A stretch of DNA of 64,000 bases from the NCBI RefSeq assembly GCF_018343775.1, contig NZ_CP074349.1:1664001-1728000 (forward strand), given 5' to 3'. This document shows positions 28,641-36,758 of this stretch, piece after piece. The DNA comes from Pseudomonas cichorii (GTDB taxonomy: Bacteria; Pseudomonadota; Gammaproteobacteria; Pseudomonadales; Pseudomonadaceae). The notes under the pieces are model-generated. The model was not told the origin of the DNA. It did no database searches and saw only the letters and a list, made by a program, of their open reading frames with translations. The stretch's first letter is position 1. Every line of letters begins with the position of its first letter. The position numbers were made by a program, and so were the translations under genes.

Positions 28641-29775
28641 AGCGTTCGCCAGTTTTCTCATGGGAGGCTTTGAATGCACCAGCAGCCGTCGCGGCGACGG
28701 GAAGCGTCTGGACCTGATTGCCTCAACCGGGCATGACCGCTGGGCCGAGCAGGATTATCGCAGCCTTGCCGGGTATGGAATGCGCACGGTACGCGACGGC
28801 GTGCGCTGGCACCTGATCGAGCCACGTCCCGGCCATTATGACTTCAGCAGTCTGGAGCCGCTGTTGCTGGCTGCCACGAGGACCGGCACTCAGGTGATCT
28901 GGGATCTCGGTCACTACGGATATCCGGACGATCTGGATATCTGGCGACCGGTCTTCGTCGAGCGTTTCGCCCGCATGGCCCAGGCGGTGGCCAGGCGGGT
29001 GCGCGAGTCCAGTGATGCCGTGCCGTTTTACTGCCCGATCAACGAGCCCTCTTTCTGGGCATGGGGCGGTGGCGAGGTCGGCTATTTCTATCCGCTGGGC
29101 CATAAGCGCGGCACCGAACTCAAGCACCAGTTGGTGCGTGCGAGCATTGCAGCCATGAGCGCCATTCGCGAGGTCGATTCACGGGCGCGTTTCATCCATG
29201 CCGATCCATTGATTCATGTTCGTGCTGTGCGACAGCGGGCCGGTGATGTCGAAGCGGCCGAGGCCTATCGCATGGCTCAGTACGAAAGCTGGGACCTGAT
29301 CAGTGGCCGAAGCTGGCCTGGCCTGGGAGGGCATGAGGCTTTTCTGGATATCCTCGGCGTGAACTTCTATCCACATAATCAATGGTACCTGGACGGGCCG
29401 ACGATCCGTCTCGGCGAGCCACATTTTCGGCCATTGGTTGGCATGCTGATGGAAGTTCACGCCCGTTATGGCCGCCCTCTGGTGATCAGCGAAACCGGTA
29501 CCGAGGGTATCGGGCGCGGGCCATGGCTGGATTATGTCGGGGAACAGGCAATCCTGGCATTGATCAAGGGCGTCGATCTGCGTGGCCTGTGCCTGTACCC
29601 GGTGCTCGACTATCCCGGCTGGGATGACGACCGATACTGCAACAGCGGCCTGCTTGGTTATGCCGATGCCAGTGGCTTGCGCCCCGAAGACCCGCCGACC
29701 CGCGAAGCCCTGGCCCGCTTCGCTTTACGTCTGGCTGAAGCCCGAGTACGTATTCCCAAGAGGCCGCCCGCATGA
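28627..29775 (+). CDS. GH1-like glycoside hydrolase, cytoplasmic
   Basis: A 382-residue TIM-barrel glycosidase-like protein. The probable acid/base is E140 in INEPSFW and the nucleophile E289 in VISETGTEG, the pair expected in clan GH-A. There is no signal peptide, so it should work in the cytoplasm beside enzymes that build rather than degrade glycans. It overlaps glf by 14 bases at the front and the ABC exporter by 4 bases (ATGA) at the end. It could be a transglycosidase, a trimming enzyme for a lipid-linked sugar, or a recycling hydrolase; the sequence does not decide. Confidence 0.82.
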   Translation: MSEPEAFASFLMGGFECTSSRRGDGKRLDLIASTGHDRWAEQDYRSLAGYGMRTVRDGVRWHLIEPRPGHYDFSSLEPLLLAATRTGTQVIWDLGHYGYPDDLDIWRPVFVERFARMAQAVARRVRESSDAVPFYCPINEPSFWAWGGGEVGYFYPLGHKRGTELKHQLVRASIAAMSAIREVDSRARFIHADPLIHVRAVRQRAGDVEAAEAYRMAQYESWDLISGRSWPGLGGHEAFLDILGVNFYPHNQWYLDGPTIRLGEPHFRPLVGMLMEVHARYGRPLVISETGTEGIGRGPWLDYVGEQAILALIKGVDLRGLCLYPVLDYPGWDDDRYCNSGLLGYADASGLRPEDPPTREALARFALRLAEARVRIPKRPPA

Positions 29776-31526
29776 ACATTGCGCAAAGTGTGCCGCCCAA
29801 CCCGAATGCCGGACGTTTTCTGTGGGGCTACGCCAGGCGTCGGCCATGGGCCTATGGCGGTATGGCAACGCTGGTGATCGCCGCCGCCAGTTGCGCAGTG
29901 GCCGTGCAGTACGGCATGAAGCTGCTGGTCGACAGCATGGGCGGCGAGGGGAATCGTTCCGGGGTCTGGTTCGCCTTCGGGTTGTTTATCTTTCTGATCG
30001 CCATCGAAAACCTGTTCTGGCGTCTGGGTGGCTGGCTGGGCTGCCGCACGGTGGTCGCCAGTTGCGCGGACATGCGGGTGGACCTGTTCAGCCACCTGAC
30101 CGGACACCCGATGCGCTACTTTGCCGAGCACTACGCCGGAGCCCTGGGCAGCCGCATTTCGGCCACCGGCGCGGCGGCAGGGCAGATCTACAGTGCGCTG
30201 TTGTGGAAGATCATTCCGCCCTGCGTCGATTTTCTCGGCGCGGTGGTGATACTGGCCACGGTACGCATCCAGATGGCACTGGCGCTGGTGGCTTTCGTGG
30301 TGCTGGTGGCGGCGATCATCACCTTCTTCGGCATTCGCGGGCGCAGTCGTCATCAGCTATATGCGGCGCAAGCGGCCAGTGTGGGCGGTGAGCTTGTGGA
30401 TCTGGTCAACAACGTCTGGACGATCAAGGCCTTCGCGGCACGGGATCGGGAACGGCTGAGGCTGGATGCCAAGATCCGCACCGAGGCACGGGCGCAGAGT
30501 CGTAGCTGGATGTACGTTGAAAAGGCGCGAGTGCTGCATGACCTGTGTCTGGCGAGCATGGCCGGGACCATGCTGGCCTGGTCCATTCTGCTCTGGACGC
30601 GCGGGGCCGTGAGCGTCGGTGACGTGGTGATGGTCAGCGCGCTGACGTTTCGCATCCTGCATGGCTCACGGGATCTGGCGCTGGCGTTGGTCGAGACCAG
30701 CCAGCATATGGGGGCCATTGGCGATACGCTGGCCGTTATCGCCAAGCCCTACGAACTCAGCGATACCGAGCAGGAATGGGCCGTACCATCCGGTGCCATC
30801 GAACTGCAAGAGGTTGGCTATGCCTATCCTGGCGGCAGGCAGGTGTTGTGCGGGCTGACCTTGCGCATCGAGCCGGGGCAAAGAGTGGGCATCGTCGGCC
30901 CGTCCGGCGCAGGCAAAACCACGTTGCTGGGCTTGCTGCAACGTCTGGATGACGTCAGTACGGGGAGCATTCGCATCGATGGCCGCGACCTTCGGCAGAT
31001 CAGCCAGGACAGCCTGCGCCGACAGATAGCCGTAGTGCCTCAGGAGCCAACCTTGTTCAACCGCAGCATCTACGAAAACATTGCTTACGGTAGACCCGAG
31101 GCCACTCGCGAGGAAGTGATCGCAGCCGCCCGCAATGCTTATTGCCACGAGTTCATCGACCAGTTGCCCCAAGGCTATGACGCGCTGGTGGGCGAGCGGG
31201 GCGTGATGCTCTCTGGCGGTCAGCGCCAGCGCCTCGGCATAGCCCGGGCCTTTCTCAAGAACGCCCCGATCCTGTTACTCGACGAAGCCACCGCCGCCCT
31301 GGATTCAAGCTCCGAAGCCATCATCCAGTCAGCGCTCAGCAGCCTGATGCGCGGCCGCACAGTCCTTGCCATCGCCCATCGATTGACCACACTTACCAGG
31401 TTCGATCGGGTGCTGGTGATTCAGCAAGGCCGTATCGTCGAAGACGGCCCACCCGAGCAATTACGCAGCGCGGGCGGGCTGTTTCAAACGCTCTGGCAGG
31501 CCCAGGAAATGGGCCGCCAGGATTGA
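29772..31526 (+). CDS. ABC exporter, fused membrane and ATPase domains
   Basis: A 584-residue half-transporter. About six transmembrane helices occupy residues 30-330, followed by an ATPase with Walker A GPSGAGKT (376-383), the Q-loop VPQEPTLF, signature LSGGQ, Walker B ILLLDEA and H-loop IAHRL. It belongs to the lipid/polysaccharide exporter type (MsbA-like) and probably works as a homodimer in the inner membrane. As last gene of the glycosyltransferase-glf-glycosidase operon, joined by an ATGA overlap, it probably flips the glycolipid or exports the glycan made by the preceding enzymes. That role is inferred from context. Confidence 0.9.
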   Translation: MNIAQSVPPNPNAGRFLWGYARRRPWAYGGMATLVIAAASCAVAVQYGMKLLVDSMGGEGNRSGVWFAFGLFIFLIAIENLFWRLGGWLGCRTVVASCADMRVDLFSHLTGHPMRYFAEHYAGALGSRISATGAAAGQIYSALLWKIIPPCVDFLGAVVILATVRIQMALALVAFVVLVAAIITFFGIRGRSRHQLYAAQAASVGGELVDLVNNVWTIKAFAARDRERLRLDAKIRTEARAQSRSWMYVEKARVLHDLCLASMAGTMLAWSILLWTRGAVSVGDVVMVSALTFRILHGSRDLALALVETSQHMGAIGDTLAVIAKPYELSDTEQEWAVPSGAIELQEVGYAYPGGRQVLCGLTLRIEPGQRVGIVGPSGAGKTTLLGLLQRLDDVSTGSIRIDGRDLRQISQDSLRRQIAVVPQEPTLFNRSIYENIAYGRPEATREEVIAAARNAYCHEFIDQLPQGYDALVGERGVMLSGGQRQRLGIARAFLKNAPILLLDEATAALDSSSEAIIQSALSSLMRGRTVLAIAHRLTTLTRFDRVLVIQQGRIVEDGPPEQLRSAGGLFQTLWQAQEMGRQD

Positions 31527-31574
31527 CGGCAATGGGGTTGCAGTGATGAAGTACGTTTGAATTCATTGGCGGTG

Positions 31575-31591
31575 CTGATAGTGACTATCAG
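31575..31591. promoter_or_regulatory. 17-base palindrome, operator-like
   Basis: CTGATAGT and ACTATCAG are perfect inverted arms around one central G. It lies in the 157-base gap between the ABC exporter gene and the lipoprotein gene, upstream of an AT-rich stretch. It could be an operator for the lipoprotein promoter; the binding protein is unknown. Confidence 0.45.
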
Positions 31592-31645
31592 AAATCAGAG
31601 ATTCTATTCCCTGTAATAAATATGGAAAATGCGCGCATTGGACAT

Positions 31646-31667
31646 ACGGCTCGATGAGCCGTTTTTT
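31646..31667 (+). terminator. Hairpin with T-run just before the lipoprotein gene
   Basis: ACGGCTC pairs with GAGCCGT around a GAT loop and is followed by six T's. It ends only 17 bases before the lipoprotein ATG, so it may end transcripts from the exporter operon or act as a leader attenuator or the end of a short RNA. Confidence 0.7.
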
Positions 31668-31683
31668 ATTTCAGGATCTTCAC

Positions 31684-32025
31684 ATGCGCCTTTTAACTCT
31701 CCCGGCCTTTGCCGTCGTTTTTGCGTTGTTGAGTGGCTGCGCTTCTGCACCGAATCAACCGACGCTTATTTTGCAAACCAGTAAGGCTCCCGATGAATAC
31801 GTGCAGTGTGTAATGCCCAAACTGCAGGAACATTCATTGAACCCGGTGTTGTCGCAATCCCAGCGGCACTACAGGATTGTCGTCTCCAGCCCGGTAGCGG
31901 CTGACAACGTTATTGAGGCCTACAAGGCTCCGGCAGGCGGAAAAGTGTTTTTGTATGAGCGCCAGCTATTGGCATCGACGCTCATCACTTCCCGATTCGA
32001 GCGGGCGGCGCAGGAGTGTTTGTGA
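31684..32025 (+). CDS. Small predicted lipoprotein
   Basis: A 113-residue protein starting with a lipoprotein signal (MRLLTLPAFAVVFALLSGC) whose LLSGC lipobox puts the lipidated cysteine at residue 19. The mature part of about 95 residues has a single Cys pair (VQCVMPK and the C-terminal QECL) and no family that I recognise. The frame opens ten codons upstream, but the ATG at 31684 gives a proper signal peptide and follows a GGATC ribosome-site-like stretch. It lies just after a hairpin terminator, so expression probably depends on conditional read-through or a nearby promoter. Confidence 0.8.
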   Translation: MRLLTLPAFAVVFALLSGCASAPNQPTLILQTSKAPDEYVQCVMPKLQEHSLNPVLSQSQRHYRIVVSSPVAADNVIEAYKAPAGGKVFLYERQLLASTLITSRFERAAQECL

Positions 32026-32058
32026 CGACGATGCCACAAACCTTGCTATGCCTATCCA

Positions 32059-32967
32059 TCAACGCACCGACGTTGAATCAATGAAAGCCGCCAGGTCACG
32101 ATTGAAGCGTTCTGCTTCCTCTACGAAGGGAGCATGGCCTGAGTGTTCATAGAGTTTGCTCTGCACATTCGGATTCAGTTGCGTAGCGCGTGCAATCGAA
32201 GGCCGGGCCTGTACCAGTGCGTCGCGCGAGCCATACAGCAATAACACCGGCACCTTTGCATTGCCCAGGCCCCTGGCGGCTTCCACGGTCATGGACTGAA
32301 CAGCCTTTTGCATGTTCCAGGACGCCATCGCGGCATTGGCAAACAACCGCTCGAAGGTCTGGGTGTCGGGCGGTGTGTGGAAGCACAGGGCAAGGAATGT
32401 GCGCACGGTATCGAGGTGGGTCTTCAGGTCGGTGGAGTTCAGGTCCCGGTAAACCTCGGGATGCGCCACGATCTGCTCGGGCTTCAGTTCGATGACGCCG
32501 TTGACATACAGTGCGCCTGCAATCCGGCTGTCACCATACCTGGCCAGATAGTTGGAGATGACCACACCGCCCAGCGACCAGCCCGCCAGCACAGGCTTTT
32601 CAGCGTGCGAGGCTTTTATGACTGCGGCGAGGTCATCGGCCCAGCGGTTTCCGTCGGCATACGCCTGAGCATCCGAAGGCTTGCCGGAGAGGCCGTGGCC
32701 GCGCAGGTCATAGGTGATCATTCGATAGCGTTGCAGCAGCGGGCTGTTTACCTGAGCGTCCCAGTTCAAGTGGCTGCCGAGCAGGCCATGAATGAAAACG
32801 ATGGCCGGGCCGTCCGGGTTGCCGGCCTCCTGAACTGCCAGAGTGACGCCGTCGGGTGCTGTAACCGTATAGCTTTTCGTTTGCGCCTGGGCGAGCGCCG
32901 AAGTGGCCAACAGGATTGCTGAGACAAGCAGTGTGTAGAAGCGATGCAAAGCTGGTTGAAGGGACAC
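32059..32967 (-). CDS. Exported alpha/beta hydrolase
   Basis: A 302-residue protein with a signal peptide (hydrophobic TLLVSAILLATSALAQA) and an alpha/beta-hydrolase fold. The oxyanion segment is FIHGLLGSHLNW, the nucleophile elbow GWSLGG gives the catalytic Ser, and the catalytic His is in EHSGHAPF near the C-terminus, with Asp in YGSRDALV. It should act in the periplasm on an ester or similar substrate that cannot be named. The start is a GTG at 32967 with GGAG about 7 bases upstream. It faces a merR gene, and a MerR-type promoter with a 19-base spacer points into it, so it is the likely target of that regulator. Confidence 0.87.
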   Translation of the reverse strand: MSLQPALHRFYTLLVSAILLATSALAQAQTKSYTVTAPDGVTLAVQEAGNPDGPAIVFIHGLLGSHLNWDAQVNSPLLQRYRMITYDLRGHGLSGKPSDAQAYADGNRWADDLAAVIKASHAEKPVLAGWSLGGVVISNYLARYGDSRIAGALYVNGVIELKPEQIVAHPEVYRDLNSTDLKTHLDTVRTFLALCFHTPPDTQTFERLFANAAMASWNMQKAVQSMTVEAARGLGNAKVPVLLLYGSRDALVQARPSIARATQLNPNVQSKLYEHSGHAPFVEEAERFNRDLAAFIDSTSVR

Positions 32968-32997
32968 GATATGACTCCGGGTTCAAGGGTTGCCCGC

Positions 32998-33029
32998 AGT
33001 CTCAACCCTCACTCAAGTGTGAGGGTCAA
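32998..33029 (-). promoter_or_regulatory. MerR-family operator/promoter driving the hydrolase gene
   Basis: Read on the minus strand, TTGACC (33024-33029) and a TGAGAC-type -10 are separated by 19 bases. Perfect 8-base inverted arms (ACCCTCAC at 33005-33012 and GTGAGGGT at 33019-33026) fill the spacer. This long-spacer layout is diagnostic of promoters twisted open by MerR-family activators. The merR gene starts 47 bases to the right. Confidence 0.78.
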
Positions 33030-33075
33030 GCAAAAAAACGTGTTACCTTTCCTGCCCGGCCTCAGGTCAGCATCC

Positions 33076-33468
33076 ATGACAAAGCCCACCCCAAAAAGCA
33101 CCATGAGCATTGGCGAACTCGCACGAGAAACCGGCGCCAGTGTGCGTTCGATCCGCCATTACGATGAGCATGGTTTGCTCAAGTCCATGCGCGCCAACAA
33201 CGGCTATCGCACGTTTCCTGCGATAGCTGTCACGCAAGTCAGACAGATCCAGCGCATGATCGCAACGGGGTTCAGCCTGGCAGAGATCCGCAGCTTTCCC
33301 GACTGCATGCGCATGATAGAAGGTGCTGCGGTGTGCCCGGATACCACCGCTGCGCAACGTGAACGGCTGGCCTCCATAGAGCAGCAGATCAACGATCTGG
33401 AGCGTCGTCGGGTACGACTGCTCAAGATGCTGTCGGAAGGTGTGGTTCCGCCTCTGGATGCTGTGTAG
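33076..33468 (+). CDS. MerR family transcriptional regulator
   Basis: A 130-residue regulator. The N-terminal winged helix-turn-helix reads MSIGELARETGASVRSIRHY, followed by DEHGLL and NGYRTF, then a C-terminal dimerisation coiled coil (ERLASIEQQINDLERRRVRLL). Two Cys residues (PDCMR and AVCPD) could sense metal or redox state, but their spacing does not match a known metal subclass. An in-frame ATG at 33103 is an alternative start. It is divergent from an exported hydrolase and flanked by a 19-base-spacer MerR promoter. The stop codon lies inside a REP element. Confidence 0.9.
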   Translation: MTKPTPKSTMSIGELARETGASVRSIRHYDEHGLLKSMRANNGYRTFPAIAVTQVRQIQRMIATGFSLAEIRSFPDCMRMIEGAAVCPDTTAAQRERLASIEQQINDLERRRVRLLKMLSEGVVPPLDAV

Positions 33469-33515
33469 GAGCGAATTTATTCGCGAAAACGGTAATTCGC
33501 GAATAAATTTCCTCC
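33467..33515. repeat. REPIN-like inverted pair overlapping the merR stop codon
   Basis: GGAGCGAATTTATTCGCGAA (33468-33487) faces TTCGCGAATAAATTTCCTCC (33496-33515), nearly perfect inverted copies separated by 8 bases. The left copy begins within the TAG stop codon of merR, so the element inserted at the very end of that gene. Confidence 0.8.
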
Positions 33516-33545
33516 GGTTTCGCGGCAGCATTAAGGTATGACTCG

Positions 33546-33986
33546 ATGTTCGAGCTGACAAGTTATCTGGGACTCTTTGCGGTGGCATTCGGCGCTGCCA
33601 CGCTGTTACCGCTGCAGTCCGAAGCCGTGCTGGTCGGCATGCTGCTTTCGGAGCGCTATGCAACGGTTCTGCTCCTGCTGGTTGCCACGTCAGGCAATGT
33701 CCTGGGATCAGCCGTGAACTGGTATCTGGGGCGTTCCATCGAACGCTTTCGGCATCGGCGCTGGTTTCCGGTCAGCGAGCGTCATCTGGACAAGGCCCAG
33801 CACACTTACAAGCGCTACGGACGCTGGGCGCTACTGTTCAGTTGGGTGCCGATCATCGGCGACCCCATCACCATGATCGCGGGCGTCATGCGCGAGCCGT
33901 TCTGGCGTTTTCTGCTGATCGTCACGCTGGCGAAAGGGGTGCGCTACCTGGTGCTGACGGCGATGACGCTGGGGTGGGCGTTGTGA
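33546..33986 (+). CDS. YqaA/DedA-like small membrane protein
   Basis: A 146-residue inner-membrane protein with about four hydrophobic helices and the VTT/DedA-type segments SGNVLGSAVNWYLGR and FSWVPIIGDPITMIAGVMR. DedA-family proteins are linked to lipid flipping and membrane-potential homeostasis; YqaA-like members are the short form. It lies between merR and a convergent lysR gene and stands alone. Confidence 0.88.
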   Translation: MFELTSYLGLFAVAFGAATLLPLQSEAVLVGMLLSERYATVLLLLVATSGNVLGSAVNWYLGRSIERFRHRRWFPVSERHLDKAQHTYKRYGRWALLFSWVPIIGDPITMIAGVMREPFWRFLLIVTLAKGVRYLVLTAMTLGWAL

Positions 33987-33996
33987 TTGCTGCGGG

Positions 33997-34902
33997 TTAC
34001 CGTGTCTTCAATACTTCTGAGCACATATCAATGAATGCGCGCAGCTTTGGCTGGTTGCGGGCCGATCGTGGAAAGTAGAGAAACAGCCCGTCACTACTCG
34101 GGGAGCTATCAAGCAGTGCAGGCTCGAGCGTGCCGTTGGCCAGTTCACGCGAGGTGTGAAAGGTTGAGGAGTAGATGAGCCCGACGCCTTTGACGGCCAG
34201 GCTGCGCATCAGCTCTCCGTCATTGACGGTAATGGCGCTGTTTGGCTCTATCCTGACGGTTTCCTTGTTTTCGACGAACTCCCAGCGATAGATATCGCCC
34301 TTTTCCGGGCGACGAAACCGAATGCATTCGTGATGTAGGAGATCCTGGGATACCTTCGGTTTTCCGTGGGTCCTGAAGTATTCCGGCGACCCGAAGACAG
34401 CCCACTGGAAGGGTTTTGAAAGCCGCACCGCGATCATGTCCTGCTCAATGTATGAGCCGATCAGAATGCCCGCGTCATAACCTTCCGAGACAAAGTTCTC
34501 ATGGCGATTGCTGACGGTGATGTCCACATTCAACCTGGGCCAGGCTTCACGAAAGGCGGGTAAGACAGGCTCTATCACATGTGGCAGGGCCAGGCGCTCC
34601 ACGATGAGCCTGAGCGTTCCCGATGGAGCCTTTGCCGACTGAGCTGCATCTTCCAGCCCTGTTGCAATGGCTTGTGCTGCCGGCTCGACTCTCGACAGCA
34701 GGTTTATACCTGCTTCTGTCAGCGCCATCTTGCGGGTGGTGCGATGAAAGAGTTGCACACCCAGGCGATGTTCCATTTTCTGCAAGGCCTGGCTAACCGC
34801 TCCTGGCGTTTTGCCAAGATCGAGAGCGGCTTTACGAATACTCAGTCGCCTGGATATCGCCAGAAATTCTGACAATCCATCAAAGCTGTCGGGGTGGTTC
34901 AT
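33997..34902 (-). CDS. LysR family transcriptional regulator
   Basis: A 301-residue LysR protein with an N-terminal helix-turn-helix (LGKTPGAVSQALQKMEHRLGV and HRTTRKMALTEAG) and a C-terminal effector domain. It diverges from the exported DJ-1/PfpI-like gene across a 180-base gap, the usual arrangement for a LysR regulator and its target. The inducer cannot be inferred. Confidence 0.92.
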   Translation of the reverse strand: MNHPDSFDGLSEFLAISRRLSIRKAALDLGKTPGAVSQALQKMEHRLGVQLFHRTTRKMALTEAGINLLSRVEPAAQAIATGLEDAAQSAKAPSGTLRLIVERLALPHVIEPVLPAFREAWPRLNVDITVSNRHENFVSEGYDAGILIGSYIEQDMIAVRLSKPFQWAVFGSPEYFRTHGKPKVSQDLLHHECIRFRRPEKGDIYRWEFVENKETVRIEPNSAITVNDGELMRSLAVKGVGLIYSSTFHTSRELANGTLEPALLDSSPSSDGLFLYFPRSARNQPKLRAFIDMCSEVLKTR

Positions 34903-35082
34903 CTGGTTTCTTCATGCCGATTCGGTGCGCCATGGACCGGTGCACTGTACGTCATTTTTCAGTGCCAATTCATGCTTATTACATTGTTTTATTAAACAGT
35001 CTGTTCGGCCCTGACCGGCTATTTCATCGCTTTGGTTACGAATACAGTGATTGCAACAGCCAATAACTTGATGGAAGTAAAC

Positions 35083-35853
35083 ATGTCGATTGCAAGGTAC
35101 TTTGCGGGGCTTGTCTGTGCGATTGCCGCATTTGCAGTTTTCGCGACTCCCGTTTTTGCCCAGGAAAATCAGAAGCGCGAAAGAATACTGCTCGTCGTTT
35201 CCAGTCTGGATAAAAAGACTCCTGACCAGGTTGGGGGCTTCTGGTTTCCAGAGCTTACCCATCCGGTCGAGGTCTTCGACAAGGCAGGGCTGGACTACGA
35301 TATCGCCAGCCCGAAAGGGGGACTGGCTCCGTTCGATGGTTTCGACCTCAATGACAAGGCGACCCTTGCATTCTGGACCCGCCCGGAACACCGCAACAAG
35401 CTTGGCAACACCCTCAAACTGTCGGATGTGGACCCGTCTGAATACGCGGCGGTCCTGCTGGTAGGCGGCCATGGCCCGATGTGGGACTTTGTTCGTAATC
35501 CTGAACTCGATGGCATCGTGCGTACGATTTATGAGAACAAGGGGATTGTCAGTGCCGTCTGCCATGGCCCGGCAGGTCTGATCGATGTGAAGCTCAGCAA
35601 TGGCGAGCGCTTGATCAAGGGGCGTCGTCTTACGGGGTTTACAGCCGAGGAAGAGGCTTCGCGCAATTACGACAAGATCGTTCCCTTTGAGCTGGAAAGC
35701 GCTTTGAAGGCCGCAGGCGCAACGTTTGAAGAAGCACCGGTCTTTGAGAACCGTGTGGTGGTCGATGGTCGTCTGGTGACGGGCCAGAACCCTGCCTCTG
35801 CAACGACCCTGGGAGAGGCTGTCGTCAAACTTCTTCAAGCCAGAGCGCAATAA
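35083..35853 (+). CDS. Exported DJ-1/PfpI-family protein (class I glutamine amidotransferase-like)
   Basis: A 256-residue protein with a signal peptide (MSIARYFAGLVCAIAAFAVF, cleavage after VFAQ or nearby) and a DJ-1/PfpI fold. The nucleophile elbow SAVCHGPAGL holds the conserved cysteine, with an upstream glutamate in THPVEVFDKAG. It resembles Hsp31/glyoxalase-III-type proteins, which usually stay in the cytoplasm, so the signal peptide is notable. The ATG at 35083 is favoured over an upstream start because it has GGAAG six bases before it and begins the signal peptide. It diverges from a LysR gene that probably controls it. Confidence 0.87.
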   Translation: MSIARYFAGLVCAIAAFAVFATPVFAQENQKRERILLVVSSLDKKTPDQVGGFWFPELTHPVEVFDKAGLDYDIASPKGGLAPFDGFDLNDKATLAFWTRPEHRNKLGNTLKLSDVDPSEYAAVLLVGGHGPMWDFVRNPELDGIVRTIYENKGIVSAVCHGPAGLIDVKLSNGERLIKGRRLTGFTAEEEASRNYDKIVPFELESALKAAGATFEEAPVFENRVVVDGRLVTGQNPASATTLGEAVVKLLQARAQ

Positions 35854-35923
35854 GACAGGACAGCCAGTGCGGTCATCTCCATGACTGCACTGGTTTGCGA
35901 GCCCGGGTGTCGAGGAATATGAA

Positions 35924-36721
35924 ATGCAATGCTTTGCCCGTGTAGTGAGGGCCACACAGTTACTGAGTGTTTTTGGGTTGCTGTTATCAGGCCCTTTCGC
36001 CAATGCGGCCGATATTCATGTGCTGGCTACCACGGCACTGAAGCCGGCCTTCGAGAAGATGGCCGCCGCCGATTTCGAGTCATCAACCCGTCATCGTCTG
36101 ATTTTTTCCTGAGGAGCCTCTTATGGCGCAGCTCCCGATGCATTGCCTGTGCGTATCAAGAGTGGCGAGGTGGTCGATGTGGCGATAATGCTCAGCCCGG
36201 CGCTGGATGAGCTAGTCCGGTCGGGATATTTATTTGCCGATACTAAAGTCGATCTCGCCACATCGCGTGTCGGGTTGGCGATCAAGGCAGGAGCGCTTCA
36301 GCCTGATATCTCTACTGCTGATAACTTGCGTAGCGTGCTGCTTGCCGCCAGGTCTGTCGCATTTTCCAGTGGCGTGAGCGGGGTTTATGTGGCGCGAACC
36401 CTGTTTCCTCAATTAGGTATTGCCGACCGGTTAAAGCCGAAAAGTGTGATTGTCGAAGCGCCGGAGCTGGTTGGGCATGCACTGATGCGTGGCGATGCAG
36501 AAGTGGGTCTGCAACAAATGAGCGAGTTGCTTGCAGTGCCGGGCATTCACGTCGTAGGGCCATTGCCCGATGCTGCCCAGAACGTCAATGTGATTGCTGC
36601 GGCGGTTGCAGAAAATGCTGTGCAACCCCACGCAGCCCAGGCCTGGATTAACTACTTGAGCACTTCTCCCGCTCTACAGGTGTTGAAGCATTCGGGGTTC
36701 GATGTCACGGCGGTGCAATGA
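35924..36721 (+). pseudogene. Periplasmic substrate-binding protein (ModA-like) interrupted by an in-frame TGA
   Basis: The gene starts at ATG 35924 after a GAGGA ribosome site and encodes a signal peptide (ending in FANAADIHV) and a ModA-like solute-binding protein. An in-frame TGA at 36110-36112 interrupts it after 62 codons. Reading continues in the same frame without indel (GASYGAAPDALPVRIKSGEV...) to a stop at 36721, for about 265 codons in total. The single base change is probably TGG to TGA, because homologues carry an aromatic residue in this loop. The second part could restart at a TTG (36143) but would lack a signal peptide. No selenocysteine context is evident. It has no transporter partner genes next to it. 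Confidence 0.82.
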
Positions 36722-36758
36722 CCCTGTCCGTAGTGACACCTTTTCCCAGGCGGATTGC

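Noticed and set aside
36110..36112. TGA as a selenocysteine codon in the ModA-like gene
   Set aside because: Solute-binding proteins of this type are not selenoproteins and no SECIS-like hairpin is evident after the codon. A simple nonsense change is more likely.
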